A DNA stretch of 64,000 nucleotides from Aliagarivorans marinus DSM 23064 (GCF_000429485.1 NZ_AUBY01000009.1:1-64000), one strand, 5' to 3'. Shown: positions 1 through 7,269, counted from the stretch's first letter. Numbers and translations: made by a program. Notes: generated from the sequence alone by a model not told the origin.

Positions 1-74
1 ACTCAGAAGTGAAACGCAACTGCGCCGATGATAGTGTGGGGCTTCCCCATGTGAAAGTAGGTCACTGCCAGGCG
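1..74 (+). rRNA. rrf: 5S rRNA, 3' part only
   Basis: The first 73 or so bases are the same as the last part of the complete 5S gene at 2545-2663. They include the conserved stretch ACTCAGAAGTGAAACGC and the closing strand ending in GCCAGGC. About 45 bases of the 5' end lie outside the window. A terminator follows directly, so this is taken as the end of an rrn operon whose 16S and 23S genes lie upstream (inference). Confidence 0.93.
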
Positions 75-82
75 CCCAATAA

Positions 83-114
83 GAAGGCCCTGCTCTAACG
101 AGCGGGGCCTTTTT
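83..114 (+). terminator. Rho-independent terminator of the rrn operon
   Basis: A GC-rich hairpin with arms AAGGCCCTGCTC and GAGCGGGGCCTT around a short TAAC loop is followed by a T run. It starts about 9 bases after the 5S end. The same hairpin with a small loop change follows the second 5S gene. Confidence 0.9.
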
Positions 115-254
115 GCATTCAACGCACACGATACTGACCGGCTTTTGCATGGGGAAGCAGGTGGAAAGCGCGCCTGTGTGTAAGTAGCTTTCTTATCCAA
201 CGAGCAAAGACTCGGTAAAAGGTTTAGAAACCCTTCATTCAGAGAGCTAATCAA

Positions 255-1169
255 TCACAGAGACAACTCTGCGAAGTAGATCGAGCAGTTATCTTCATGG
301 CTTGAGTAGTAGCAGCAATAGATCTTATCTCCTTGCTGTACTAAGCCCGGATAGCTGCAATCTCCGCCTGAAGGAAGGGTAAGGATCTCCTCTAGTTCTG
401 GTTTGTCGCCCAAATGTAGCCAGCAAAGGCTGGTGCGGACGGGCTCATACAGGCGCACAGCGCAAAGTAGCTGCTCGCTGCTGAGCTTAATCATTGCTGG
501 TCCGCCAATACGCGTGCCGAGATCGTGCCATTGCCAGTCGGTGTAAGGGGGATCCGCAATGCCTAGCTGAGCTGATGCAGTATCTGCATCGCGTCTGAGA
601 AGACAGGCTGCGCGGCTACCGTCTACTAAGCACATGTCGTGCTCGTTGGGATAGCCAAGGCCATTTAGCTGTTTACTAAACAATGGCGCTACCCATGGCT
701 GATAGGTCCTTTGGTCCATACGGTAGAGGGTGATTTGCTGTTCCGCAGCCTTGTAGCCGATGGAATAAATGCCGTCGCTAAGTGCGCGGCTTCGCCAGAG
801 CCACATGCTCTTTTCTGCCACCGGCTTGAGATCGCTCCACTGTTTGCCATCGCTTGACCAACTTAGATAGCTTTGGTGGTAGGGGCGCTCGTCGAAACCT
901 TGCTTCGCCGCGCAGGTCAGCATTAGTTGCTCTTCAAAGACCATCAACTTGGGGTCGCGCAAGTCTGCATCGGCAAGGATTATCCGCGCCTGTTCTTGCC
1001 AGCAGTTGTCGCTTGAGTTGAACTTGAGAACCAGTACTTGGCCATCGGGGCTGACATGTGAGTCACCCTCACGGAAACACAGCCAGAGAGAGCCGTTAAA
1101 CATACATAGGTCGGTAAACGCGCAATGCTTGCCTGAATCCCATACCTTAGTGACCTTATCTACTTTCAT
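255..1169 (-). CDS. putative sialidase/glycosidase-like beta-propeller protein
   Basis: 304 residues with no signal peptide, so probably cytoplasmic. An Asp-box-like motif SSDGKQW lies at about residues 105-111, with FREG near 32-35 and RDP near 71-73. The many short Trp/Tyr-rich strands suggest a five- or six-bladed propeller like those of sialidases or GH43/GH32 hydrolases. The substrate is unknown and catalytic residues cannot be assigned by eye. The gene stands alone between the rrn terminator and cowN, and its ATG lies 266 bases from that of the divergent cowN. A sugar-binding rather than hydrolytic role is possible. No carbohydrate genes lie nearby. Confidence 0.6.
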   Translation of the reverse strand: MKVDKVTKVWDSGKHCAFTDLCMFNGSLWLCFREGDSHVSPDGQVLVLKFNSSDNCWQEQARIILADADLRDPKLMVFEEQLMLTCAAKQGFDERPYHQSYLSWSSDGKQWSDLKPVAEKSMWLWRSRALSDGIYSIGYKAAEQQITLYRMDQRTYQPWVAPLFSKQLNGLGYPNEHDMCLVDGSRAACLLRRDADTASAQLGIADPPYTDWQWHDLGTRIGGPAMIKLSSEQLLCAVRLYEPVRTSLCWLHLGDKPELEEILTLPSGGDCSYPGLVQQGDKIYCCYYSSHEDNCSIYFAELSL

Positions 1170-1265
1170 AAACTGACCATCAAGTTGCTGTTAGTTTTAT
1201 CCTATGGCTAGAGTCTAACAGTTAGTTATGTTGGCTAAGGCACCAGTTTCGAAAACAGCAGCGAG

Positions 1266-1281
1266 TGTCGCAAAGTCCACA
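1266..1281 (+). promoter_or_regulatory. NifA-type upstream activator sequence (predicted)
   Basis: TGT at 1266-1268 and ACA at 1279-1281 are separated by exactly 10 bases, the TGT-N10-ACA consensus bound by NifA. The site lies about 108 bases upstream of the transcription start predicted from the sigma-54 element at 1355-1370, a normal distance for this activator. The motif is short and would occur by chance, but its pairing with the -24/-12 element and cowN makes it credible. Confidence 0.55.
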
Positions 1282-1299
1282 TTTTGTTGGGTCTGGTCC

Positions 1300-1312
1300 T
1301 ACCTGTTTGATT
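1300..1312 (-). promoter_or_regulatory. possible IHF site
   Basis: Read on the minus strand, the bases AATCAA-ACAG-GTA match the IHF consensus WATCAA-N4-TTR with one mismatch. It lies between the NifA-type site and the -24/-12 promoter, where IHF bends DNA in nif promoters. It is weak alone and listed only because of its position. Confidence 0.3.
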
Positions 1313-1354
1313 AGCAAAGAGTTATTAGTTCAAGAAAAACAACGAGATAGCTTC

Positions 1355-1370
1355 CGGCGTGCTAATTGCT
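1355..1370 (+). promoter_or_regulatory. sigma-54 (-24/-12) promoter of cowN (predicted)
   Basis: CGGCGTGCTAATTGCT matches the consensus TGGCACGNNNNTTGCW. It has the invariant GG at 1356-1357, GC at 1368-1369 and a 10-base spacer between them. Transcription should begin near 1381, giving a leader of about 55 bases before the ATG at 1436. No comparable sigma-70 promoter stands out in the gap. Confidence 0.6.
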
Positions 1371-1435
1371 CAGTATTCGTTGATAAATGTAATGTTAATC
1401 CTTGTCGGTCATAGAATAGGTAGTAAGGAAGACCA

Positions 1436-1726
1436 ATGAAAGATGCTGTTGAAGAGCTAGATCGTTACGTGAGTTTTTGCGGGCTAGATTGTGATGGAAA
1501 GGCTGACACGCTGATAGCAAAACTAGAAAGTCAGCTTGATTCTGGAAGTGGCGGGGAGACATGGTGTCAGTACTTTCAGCAAAAGAGGGCCGAGCAAGCA
1601 AAGATGAAACGTGACAATCTGCACTTTATTGGCAATCAGCTGAATCCTTTGTACGAATACTTCGAAGCTTGTGAAGATGCCTCTGCGCTTGAGCTGTTGT
1701 ATCAGATTGAGCAAGAGTGCTGCTAA
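1436..1726 (+). CDS. cowN: CowN, nitrogenase CO-protection protein
   Basis: 96 residues. The sequence carries the family landmarks: DRYVSF near the N-terminus followed by G-x-DCDG, then WxxYFxxKRA, a run like NPLYEYFE, and the C-terminal signature ending in ECC. CowN lets nitrogenase keep working in the presence of carbon monoxide (known for Rhodospirillum rubrum and Gluconacetobacter). The ATG has a good ribosome site (AAGGA). A NifA-type site and a sigma-54 promoter lie upstream, as expected for a gene induced under nitrogen fixation. No nif gene is visible in the window, so the nitrogenase should be encoded elsewhere. The stop overlaps that of the convergent gene by 4 bases. Confidence 0.85.
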   Translation: MKDAVEELDRYVSFCGLDCDGKADTLIAKLESQLDSGSGGETWCQYFQQKRAEQAKMKRDNLHFIGNQLNPLYEYFEACEDASALELLYQIEQECC

Positions 1727-2397
1727 GACATATCGAGTGGCTTTCTAGCGATCATTAAATAGCTTCCATGCACGACCAGCAACAACAGACACATACTCAG
1801 TGGGAACCACAGTGCCTGATAGCCATGGGTGTTAAATAGCTTGGTTGCGATATATCCGCCGAGGATAAAACTGCTGAGAATGATCAGAAATAGTCGTGCT
1901 TTTCGTTGGTCTTGCTTGTGGCCGCGTAGTCGCCGTCCGAGCATTAGCCCGAGATCGGTCACGATGCCGGTTACATGGGTGGTTCGCAATATGGCACCGC
2001 TATAGGTGGTGAACATACCGTTTTGCAGGCCGCAGGCGATGGCGGCTAGGTAGTGGCTGATAGGAGTTTGGTTATCAATTGCTAACAGAGTACCTGCTAT
2101 GAGCAGGGACTCTAGGGCGAGCACCAAGGTGTAGTTGTGGCTTAACCTTAGCGCTGATCGCCCCACAATGAATCCACTTAGGGCTGCACCGAGCGCGAAG
2201 CTGACTAAGATACCTAAAAGGCTCAGTGTATGGCTTTGATCGGTCGCTAAGTCTTCACCGAGTCGCGACGCGACACCGCTGAGATGGGAGATGGCCTGGT
2301 GCTCAAAAGCGAGCAGTCCGACTACGTTGAGGCTGCCTGCTATTAGGGCTAAGGCGAGGGTTCCTCCCTCTAACCAAGGGGGATGTCGGGTCAACAT
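1723..2397 (-). CDS. YoaK/DUF1275 family membrane protein
   Basis: 224 residues with about six hydrophobic segments, beginning with one right after the N-terminal HPPW. The residues N24 to H38 (NVVGLLAFEHQAISH) and the later GLQNG and THVTG-IVTDLG runs are typical of DUF1275 (YoaK) inner-membrane proteins. The function of the family is not firmly known. It converges on cowN and has no operon partner. Its promoter region faces the start region of the second 5S gene. Confidence 0.8.
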   Translation of the reverse strand: MLTRHPPWLEGGTLALALIAGSLNVVGLLAFEHQAISHLSGVASRLGEDLATDQSHTLSLLGILVSFALGAALSGFIVGRSALRLSHNYTLVLALESLLIAGTLLAIDNQTPISHYLAAIACGLQNGMFTTYSGAILRTTHVTGIVTDLGLMLGRRLRGHKQDQRKARLFLIILSSFILGGYIATKLFNTHGYQALWFPLSMCLLLLVVHGSYLMIARKPLDMS

Positions 2398-2452
2398 GGC
2401 AGATTCCTGTAAAGCATCTAATACAAGTGTAGTTAGCCCCTATCGATAGGGA

Positions 2453-2480
2453 TTGTAATTCCCGATTAGCTGGTTATAAT
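2453..2480 (+). promoter_or_regulatory. predicted sigma-70 promoter of the lone 5S gene
   Basis: TTGTAA at 2453-2458 and a perfect TATAAT at 2475-2480 are separated by 16 bases. A GC-rich stretch (GCCTGCC) follows the -10 box, as in stringently controlled rRNA promoters. The 5S gene starts about 65 bases further on with no 23S between, so this is its most likely promoter. Confidence 0.6.
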
Positions 2481-2544
2481 GCCTGCCTCTCGAATGATTA
2501 CCTCGGCTGTGGCACTAAAGCAGACGAGCTAAGAGACAAGTTTT

Positions 2545-2663
2545 TGCCTGGTGGCAATAGCGTTGTGGAACCACCTGACTCCATGCCGAACTCAGAAGTG
2601 AAACGCAACTGCGCCGATGATAGTGTGGGGCTTCCCCATGTGAAAGTAGGTCACTGCCAGGCA
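2545..2663 (+). rRNA. rrf: 5S rRNA, complete, isolated from any rrn operon
   Basis: About 119 bases beginning TGCCTGG and ending GCCAGGCA. These ends pair to form helix I, and the middle holds the universally conserved CCATGCCGAACTCAGAAGTG. No 16S, 23S or tRNA gene precedes it: the sequence upstream is the promoter region of the divergent YoaK-type gene. It matches the end of the 5S at the window start almost exactly. Exact ends could be off by one or two bases. Confidence 0.93.
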
Positions 2664-2671
2664 CCCAATAG

Positions 2672-2703
2672 AAAGGCCCTGCTCATTGAGCGGGGCCTTT
2701 TTT
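2672..2703 (+). terminator. Rho-independent terminator of the second 5S gene
   Basis: Hairpin arms AAAGGCCCTGCTC and GAGCGGGGCCTTT around a 3-base loop, followed by a run of T. It is nearly the same as the terminator at 83-114. Confidence 0.9.
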
Positions 2704-3180
2704 CATTCTGCGCATACCGAACTGACCTGCTTTTGCATGGGGAAGCAGGTAAAGAGCGCGCCTTTGGCGCATCAAATCCCATGTGTAAGTAGGTGAGGCG
2801 CAGCGCGCCGAACGCCAGGCGGAGACAATACCTCTGGTATTGGCTCCTACTCACCACGAGCGCAGGCCTTACCTTAAACCACATTACCCAGTGACAGACG
2901 TCCCCATCAGCCCACAGGGTGGGGCGTCCAGCGAGCAGCAGAGCTGCACGCGCTCCGCAGGCTCGAAGCGCTGCTTCTCGAAACCCCTGCTCCTCCCCCA
3001 TGTGAAAGGCTTCGCGGTTTATCAATCGTACAGTACCAGCTGCTAACGAGCGGAGCGTTTTGCATTCAGCACTTGCGAAGCTGACCGGCTTTAATTTTGG
3101 GAAGCACATAAAGAGCGCGCCTGTGGCGCATCAAGCCCCATGTGTAAGTAGGTGAGGTGCATCGTGCTCTTCATGATAGG
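2704..3180. repeat. non-coding region with decayed copies of the 5S downstream flank
   Basis: No convincing gene lies between 2704 and 3193; reading frames here run through RNA-derived sequence. The flank after the first 5S (about 135-220), after the second 5S (about 2720-2800) and at about 3079-3165 share the same blocks: CTGACCGGCTTT, GGGAAGCA, AAAGAGCGCGCCT and CATGTGTAAGTAGGTGAG. Around 2998-3064 there is also a decayed trace of a 5S end plus terminator (CCCCATGTGAAAGG, then GCTAACGAGCGG-AGCGTTTTGCATTC). The stretch 2820-2997 holds a small hairpin (AATACC-TCT-GGTATT) and nothing else I recognise. Confidence 0.7.
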
Positions 3181-3193
3181 CATAAAGGAGAAG

Positions 3194-3844
3194 TTAGATG
3201 CTTGGTGAGCCTAGCGTTGCCTCTAGCCAACGCTCAAGCGATTTGATTTGCTGATGGCCGATGGTATGGCTAATCGGATAAAGCTCAAGTTCCGGTTGTA
3301 GCCCCAATGCTTCGAGGTGTTGCTTGGCATGGTCGGCAAGCGCTGGTGCTACTACATCGTCTAAGCTGCCGTGTTGAATCAAGGTGGGCAAGGGCTTGCT
3401 TGAATCGAAACGGCTTAGCTCGCTGGGCACGTAGCTGGACATGACCACTAAGCCTGCCAGTAGCTCGGGGTGAGAAAGTGCTGTCTGATAAGCTATCGCT
3501 CCGCCTTGGGAAAAGCCGGCCAGTACCACCTTATCGATACCTTGTTTGCGTTGCTGGACAATCAGCTCGCGCACTGTCTGGGATATCTGCTCAATATGCT
3601 GATGATTGAGTTCTCTCTGTGGCTCGAAGCGCAGGATATCGTACCAAGCACGCATCTCGTAGCCACCGTTAGCGGTTACCCGACGATAAGGCGCTGCGGG
3701 AAAGATAAAGCGAGTGTTGGGCAGGCCCGGTGACAGAAACTTCGCGATAGGGGCAACATCTTGCGGGGCGGCGCCCAAGCCGTGTAGGCAGATAACAGCG
3801 CTGTCGGCGGGGAGTTGGCTTTCGAGAACAAGGGATTCAAGCAT
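3194..3844 (-). CDS. carboxylesterase/lysophospholipase-like alpha/beta hydrolase
   Basis: 216 residues, the length of the acyl-protein thioesterase/phospholipase-carboxylesterase family. HGLGAAPQD at 21-29 forms the oxyanion region, GFSQGG gives nucleophile Ser112, HGSLDD gives the acid near Asp162, and ISHTIG gives His193. The protein has no signal peptide and is probably cytoplasmic. The family hydrolyses short carboxylic esters or lysophospholipids; the natural substrate is not known. It is followed on the same strand by the cupin/oxidoreductase pair but separated from it, so a shared operon is uncertain. Confidence 0.85.
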   Translation of the reverse strand: MLESLVLESQLPADSAVICLHGLGAAPQDVAPIAKFLSPGLPNTRFIFPAAPYRRVTANGGYEMRAWYDILRFEPQRELNHQHIEQISQTVRELIVQQRKQGIDKVVLAGFSQGGAIAYQTALSHPELLAGLVVMSSYVPSELSRFDSSKPLPTLIQHGSLDDVVAPALADHAKQHLEALGLQPELELYPISHTIGHQQIKSLERWLEATLGSPSI

Positions 3845-3865
3845 GATTGGTTACTTATGATGAAC

Positions 3866-4792
3866 TTAAGTCAGACTGACTGGGCAGGGAGTGGTCATGA
3901 GCTTATCTAACCAGAGTGCGCGCTCAACATCAAACAGCCCTTGGCGGCGCGCCTGAGTGCGGCTGAGGCGGCCTTCAAACTGATCGATCATCAATTGCAC
4001 ATTACGATTATTGGCATCCAGCCAGCAATCACTGTCGCTGTACTCGCCTTGATTAAGGGGGCGCCCATTGAGGATGACCGGACGATATTGCCACGCTTGG
4101 CCGGGATAGTAGTAGCCGGAGAACTGCATGTTGCCAGTACTACCGACTAGCTCCAAGTGATGGTAAATACCTTCAAATCCGCTCAGGCTAAAGCTCAGTT
4201 CTAGCTCAGTATCGCCACAGGCAAACTGCAGCTCCAGCTGTCGCGCGTAGCTGCGCCGCTTTAATAAGCGGGGCTCTCCAAACTGATGAAGCAGCCAAGC
4301 CAGAGGGTGGGAGCTGGTCTCCAGTATCCATTGTTCCAAGGTAAACTGCAGCGGCAAGTTAACCGCAGAGCGCAGCTTGACCTTACTCACGGTGCCAAGC
4401 TCGCCAAGATGTTGCGCTGCCAGCTGGGCCGTCTGTAATTGGGGGAAGGCATAGTTCACCCAGAGCTGGTCAGCATGGGCGGGTAGTGAGTGTTGTGGGC
4501 TGCGGGTGCCGAGCAGTGGCTTCTCGCAGATCAGTGAGGGGCCGTCCAATTGACTGAGCATAGCGCTATGGCTGTCTGCCGGGCTGGCAACAATCACTAG
4601 ATCGCAATCCAGTGCATCAACGACATTGGTGCTAAAGCCGCTAAAGCCTTCGCGCTTGGCAATAACGGCCAGTTGCGCTGGATCTTGGCCGACTAACAGC
4701 TTGGGCTGAATGCCGCGCTCACGCAGTGGTCGCAGGTAGGTTAAGCCCCAGTTGCTGCCGATAATCGCGGTGCTGCGAATGACCTTGCTCAT
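3866..4792 (-). CDS. Gfo/Idh/MocA-family oxidoreductase
   Basis: 308 residues. An N-terminal Rossmann fold (AIIGSNWG at 9-16) binds NAD(P), and the family motif EKP occurs at 90-92. The nucleotide loop is GSNWG instead of the usual GxGxxG, a divergence worth noting. The C-terminal half fits the alpha/beta dimer domain of this family. The start ATG overlaps the stop of the upstream cupin gene by 4 bases (ATGA), so the two are translationally coupled and likely act in one pathway. The substrate cannot be inferred; sugars, amino sugars and thiazolinyl imines are all used by relatives. Confidence 0.75.
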   Translation of the reverse strand: MSKVIRSTAIIGSNWGLTYLRPLRERGIQPKLLVGQDPAQLAVIAKREGFSGFSTNVVDALDCDLVIVASPADSHSAMLSQLDGPSLICEKPLLGTRSPQHSLPAHADQLWVNYAFPQLQTAQLAAQHLGELGTVSKVKLRSAVNLPLQFTLEQWILETSSHPLAWLLHQFGEPRLLKRRSYARQLELQFACGDTELELSFSLSGFEGIYHHLELVGSTGNMQFSGYYYPGQAWQYRPVILNGRPLNQGEYSDSDCWLDANNRNVQLMIDQFEGRLSRTQARRQGLFDVERALWLDKLMTTPCPVSLT

Positions 4793-5274
4793 AGCGGCGC
4801 CTTGGCGGCCACCACCATAAAGCGTGCTCCTTGCTCACCTGCGCTTACTGCATGGGCCTGACCGCACTGGATGCAGTGACAATCCCCCGGCAATAACTCA
4901 ACACATCGTTGCTGCTGTTGGTCATACAAGGTGATAGTGAGGCTGCCCTCCAGCAGGTAGTAGAGCTCTTCGGTATCGTGATGCTGGTGCAAGCCAATCA
5001 CCGCGTGGGGCTCGAGGTGGGAGTCCATAAACAGCTCTACACCACTTTTGAGCAGGCCTTCGGCTTTGCCCGGTTCTTCGCAATAGAGCCACTTACCGAC
5101 GAGCGCTCCGCCGCCTTGTTGGCCGCTGGGGGCGGTGGGGTTATGGTGCGCTGCCTGATAGCTCACCCGGCTGATCTCTGCATCGCGTTTAAACTGTGGA
5201 TCGGTACCGCTGAAAACTGGCGCATCGCCGTGGTGGAACTGCTCTGCGCTAAAGTGTGGACTGGAATTCTTCAT
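4789..5274 (-). CDS. cupin-domain protein
   Basis: 161 residues from the ATG at 5274; a TTG nine bases earlier is the other possible start and neither has a clear ribosome site. The C-terminal half is one cupin fold with a metal-binding motif: HQH at about 96-98, Glu about four residues on within HHDTEELYYLLEG, and a later His in CGQAHAV. Such proteins may be isomerases, dioxygenases or ligand sensors. It is coupled to the downstream oxidoreductase by a 4-base overlap and probably acts on the same small molecule. Confidence 0.75.
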   Translation of the reverse strand: MKNSSPHFSAEQFHHGDAPVFSGTDPQFKRDAEISRVSYQAAHHNPTAPSGQQGGGALVGKWLYCEEPGKAEGLLKSGVELFMDSHLEPHAVIGLHQHHDTEELYYLLEGSLTITLYDQQQQRCVELLPGDCHCIQCGQAHAVSAGEQGARFMVVAAKAPL

Positions 5275-5370
5275 AGACGTCAAGGGCTAAGCGAACGTGC
5301 CGCTATCATGCCTTTTTATCAAACCCGCATAAAGCTAAACTTAGCCCAGCACTAAGCGTTGAGAAATAAC

Positions 5371-5772
5371 ATGTTTGATGAAATAGATGAGCTAAAAGCG
5401 GCCGATCAAAGTGGCGATTATCCCATGGAGTTGCCAAATGAGGTGCAGTTGGTTGAGGTTGAGGAACAGCTTCTGATGGCGATGCCTAGCGACTTACGTA
5501 CCTTTCAGCTTACGGTAAGCAGTCTGGTGATTGGCAGTTTGGAGCCAGTGACCATTGCCGACCCGAATATGCATACCTACTTGCCCGAGGTGGCGGCTGA
5601 GGCCTGGAGTCAAGGCGTGCCCCGTCACCTTATCCCGATCTGCCAGCGGGGCGAGGACTACTACGTTATCCGCGAAGACAACCAGATTGGCCTGTGGCAG
5701 GGCTTTGATGATGTCGAGCCCAAGTGGGAAACCATCTGGGACTGGGCTATGGAAGTGTGGCTGATTAGCTAA
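5371..5772 (+). CDS. SMI1/KNR4-like (SUKH) protein
   Basis: 133 residues from the ATG at 5371; an in-frame TTG at 5359 would add four residues. It is acidic, with the pattern LPxEVQLVEVEEQL near the start, then LPEVAAEAWSQGVPRHLIPICQRGEDYYVI and a C-terminal WDWAMEVWL. This resembles SMI1/KNR4 (SUKH) proteins, which in bacteria include toxin-immunity proteins and many of unknown role. The ATL gene follows two bases after the stop, so both share a transcript. No toxin gene is adjacent, which argues against an immunity role here. Confidence 0.65.
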   Translation: MFDEIDELKAADQSGDYPMELPNEVQLVEVEEQLLMAMPSDLRTFQLTVSSLVIGSLEPVTIADPNMHTYLPEVAAEAWSQGVPRHLIPICQRGEDYYVIREDNQIGLWQGFDDVEPKWETIWDWAMEVWLIS

Positions 5773-5774
5773 AC

Positions 5775-6089
5775 ATGAGCCAGCCCGAATACCTGCAACG
5801 CTTTTATCTGGTGATTGCCAATATCCCCGCCGGCCAAGTGTGTACCTACGGTAAGGTCGCCGAGATGGCCGGCTACCCACGGATGGCCCGAGCGGTCGGG
5901 CGCTGCCTCAAGCAGTTGCCCAAAGACAGCCGGCTTCCTTGGTTTCGGGTGATCAATGCCAAGGGTGAGCTGTCTTTTCCCAAGGGCTCAGATGCCTATC
6001 TACGCCAACGCGCGCACCTGGAAGAAGAGGGCGTGGTGTTTATCGGCGCGAAGGTCCGACTCAAAGACTATCTGTGGCAGGGCGGTTAG
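5775..6089 (+). CDS. alkyltransferase-like (ATL) DNA-repair protein
   Basis: 104 residues with the fold of the C-terminal domain of O6-methylguanine-DNA methyltransferase. The active-site PCHR of that enzyme is here PWFRVI (55-60), with Trp56 in place of the catalytic Cys, the hallmark of ATL proteins (E. coli YbaZ type). The helix residues PRMARAVG, with the Arg finger at 39, are kept. ATLs bind O6-alkylguanine, flip it out and hand the site to nucleotide excision repair. The gene lies two bases after the SMI1-like gene and overlaps the convergent ParA-type gene by 4 bases. Confidence 0.9.
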   Translation: MSQPEYLQRFYLVIANIPAGQVCTYGKVAEMAGYPRMARAVGRCLKQLPKDSRLPWFRVINAKGELSFPKGSDAYLRQRAHLEEEGVVFIGAKVRLKDYLWQGG

Positions 6090-6757
6090 CTAACCTGCTC
6101 CATCTCTGGCAACAGCTCCAGCTCCATTAACAGTTCTTCGGCAATCGCTTCGATCTCTTGGGCTGCATGCCCATGAGGTTCCAGCTCTCCTACGCTATAG
6201 CCCGAGGCCTGACAGTCGTCGTAGATGTCCAGTTCATGGGTGGCGGCAGACAATAGCTTGACCCCGTTGTCGCGACACACCTGGATCGCATCGGCAAGGC
6301 GCGCTTGCAGGGGCGTGGCGACCGGGCACTGGGTGAGCACAATGGCATGCTTGAGCTTGCGATTAACCAACTTGCAGGTATAGATTAGCTCGTTGAGTTG
6401 AGAGAGGGTGCGCAGGTCGCCCAACTTGGGGCGCAGCGGTAGCAGGGCATAGTCGGCCACCATAAAGCTGGAGCGGAGGGCTCGCTGATCGCTGCTGCCG
6501 CAATCGACGATCACGATGCCATAGCTGCGTTGCAGGCTGGCCAGATCGTTGCCGATATTACCGTAGAGTTGTACGCAATCGATTTTCGGTAGTGATAGTT
6601 GTTGCCGTGCTTGCTCCCATTGCGATGTGCAGCGCTGGGGATCGCAATCGACCAACGCTACCCGGCTTTGGGTGCGCAGTTGCAAACAAGCGGCAAGGTT
6701 TTGTGAGAGGCTGGTCTTTCCGGTACCACCCTTCTCCCCGCCAACAAGTATTATCAT
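6086..6757 (-). CDS. orphan ParA/MinD-type ATPase
   Basis: 223 residues. A deviant Walker A motif KGGTGKT (9-15) holds the signature Lys, DCDPQ at 37-41 is the second nucleotide motif, and VIVDCG is Walker B. This size fits the short ParA proteins without a DNA-binding N-terminal domain. They position chromosomes, plasmids, chemoreceptors or other cargo. No parB, parS-like cluster or cargo gene is adjacent, and the gene is flanked by unrelated repair-type genes. Cellular cargo is unknown. Confidence 0.8.
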   Translation of the reverse strand: MIILVGGEKGGTGKTSLSQNLAACLQLRTQSRVALVDCDPQRCTSQWEQARQQLSLPKIDCVQLYGNIGNDLASLQRSYGIVIVDCGSSDQRALRSSFMVADYALLPLRPKLGDLRTLSQLNELIYTCKLVNRKLKHAIVLTQCPVATPLQARLADAIQVCRDNGVKLLSAATHELDIYDDCQASGYSVGELEPHGHAAQEIEAIAEELLMELELLPEMEQVS

Positions 6758-6925
6758 TGTAAGTCCTTGGGGTCCCCATCTTCATGAGATAGGGCTCTGC
6801 TTTTCTTGTAAGTTAGTCGCTCCCACCTATGTTTGGTAGGATGGCGGATATTTAAGCAATAACAAGTACTTAATGGCAAGTGAATTGTTTGATTTTTAGT
6901 TATTTCTACACAAATCGAGGGTAAA

Positions 6926-7237
6926 TTGACGCAAGATTCGGTGGTTCGCTGCAGTGAGGATAACTGGAGCGTGTATATGATTCGTACCCGCCATGGGCAT
7001 CTATATACCGGCATCACTAACGATGTAGAGAGGCGTTTTCACTCGCATCAACACGCCAGCCAAGGTGCGAAGTTTCTCAAGGGGAAGGGACCACTGTTAT
7101 TGGTGTTTCAACAAAAGGTGGGCAGTAAATCCCAAGCTGCCCGTTACGAGTATCGGATCAAACGACTGTCCAAGCGCAGCAAGGAGTCTTTGGCTGCGGG
7201 AACCGCAGCATTGGATGAGTTGGTGGTGCTTGACTGA
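6926..7237 (+). CDS. GIY-YIG nuclease-superfamily protein (YhbQ-like)
   Basis: 103 residues read from TTG at 6926, chosen because GAGG lies five bases upstream; a GTG at 6941 is the alternative. The motif pair is VYMIR ... LYTGIT (GIY ... YIG), with Arg37 in VERRFHSH and a Glu in YEYRIKRLSK, the usual catalytic set of UPF0213/YhbQ proteins. E. coli YhbQ-type proteins are small DNA-acting enzymes of poorly defined role. The gene is divergent from the ParA-type ATPase across 168 bases. Confidence 0.85.
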   Translation: MTQDSVVRCSEDNWSVYMIRTRHGHLYTGITNDVERRFHSHQHASQGAKFLKGKGPLLLVFQQKVGSKSQAARYEYRIKRLSKRSKESLAAGTAALDELVVLD

Positions 7238-7269
7238 GTTTTATTGCTAGCTGCTGCAATTGCCTCCAA

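Noticed and set aside
2544-3109. Open frames over the second 5S gene and its flank on both strands
   Set aside because: They run through rRNA, the terminator and its decayed copies; they lack ribosome sites.
5494-5880. Long minus-strand frame over the SMI1-like and ATL genes
   Set aside because: Antisense shadow of two well-supported genes; composition is not protein-like.
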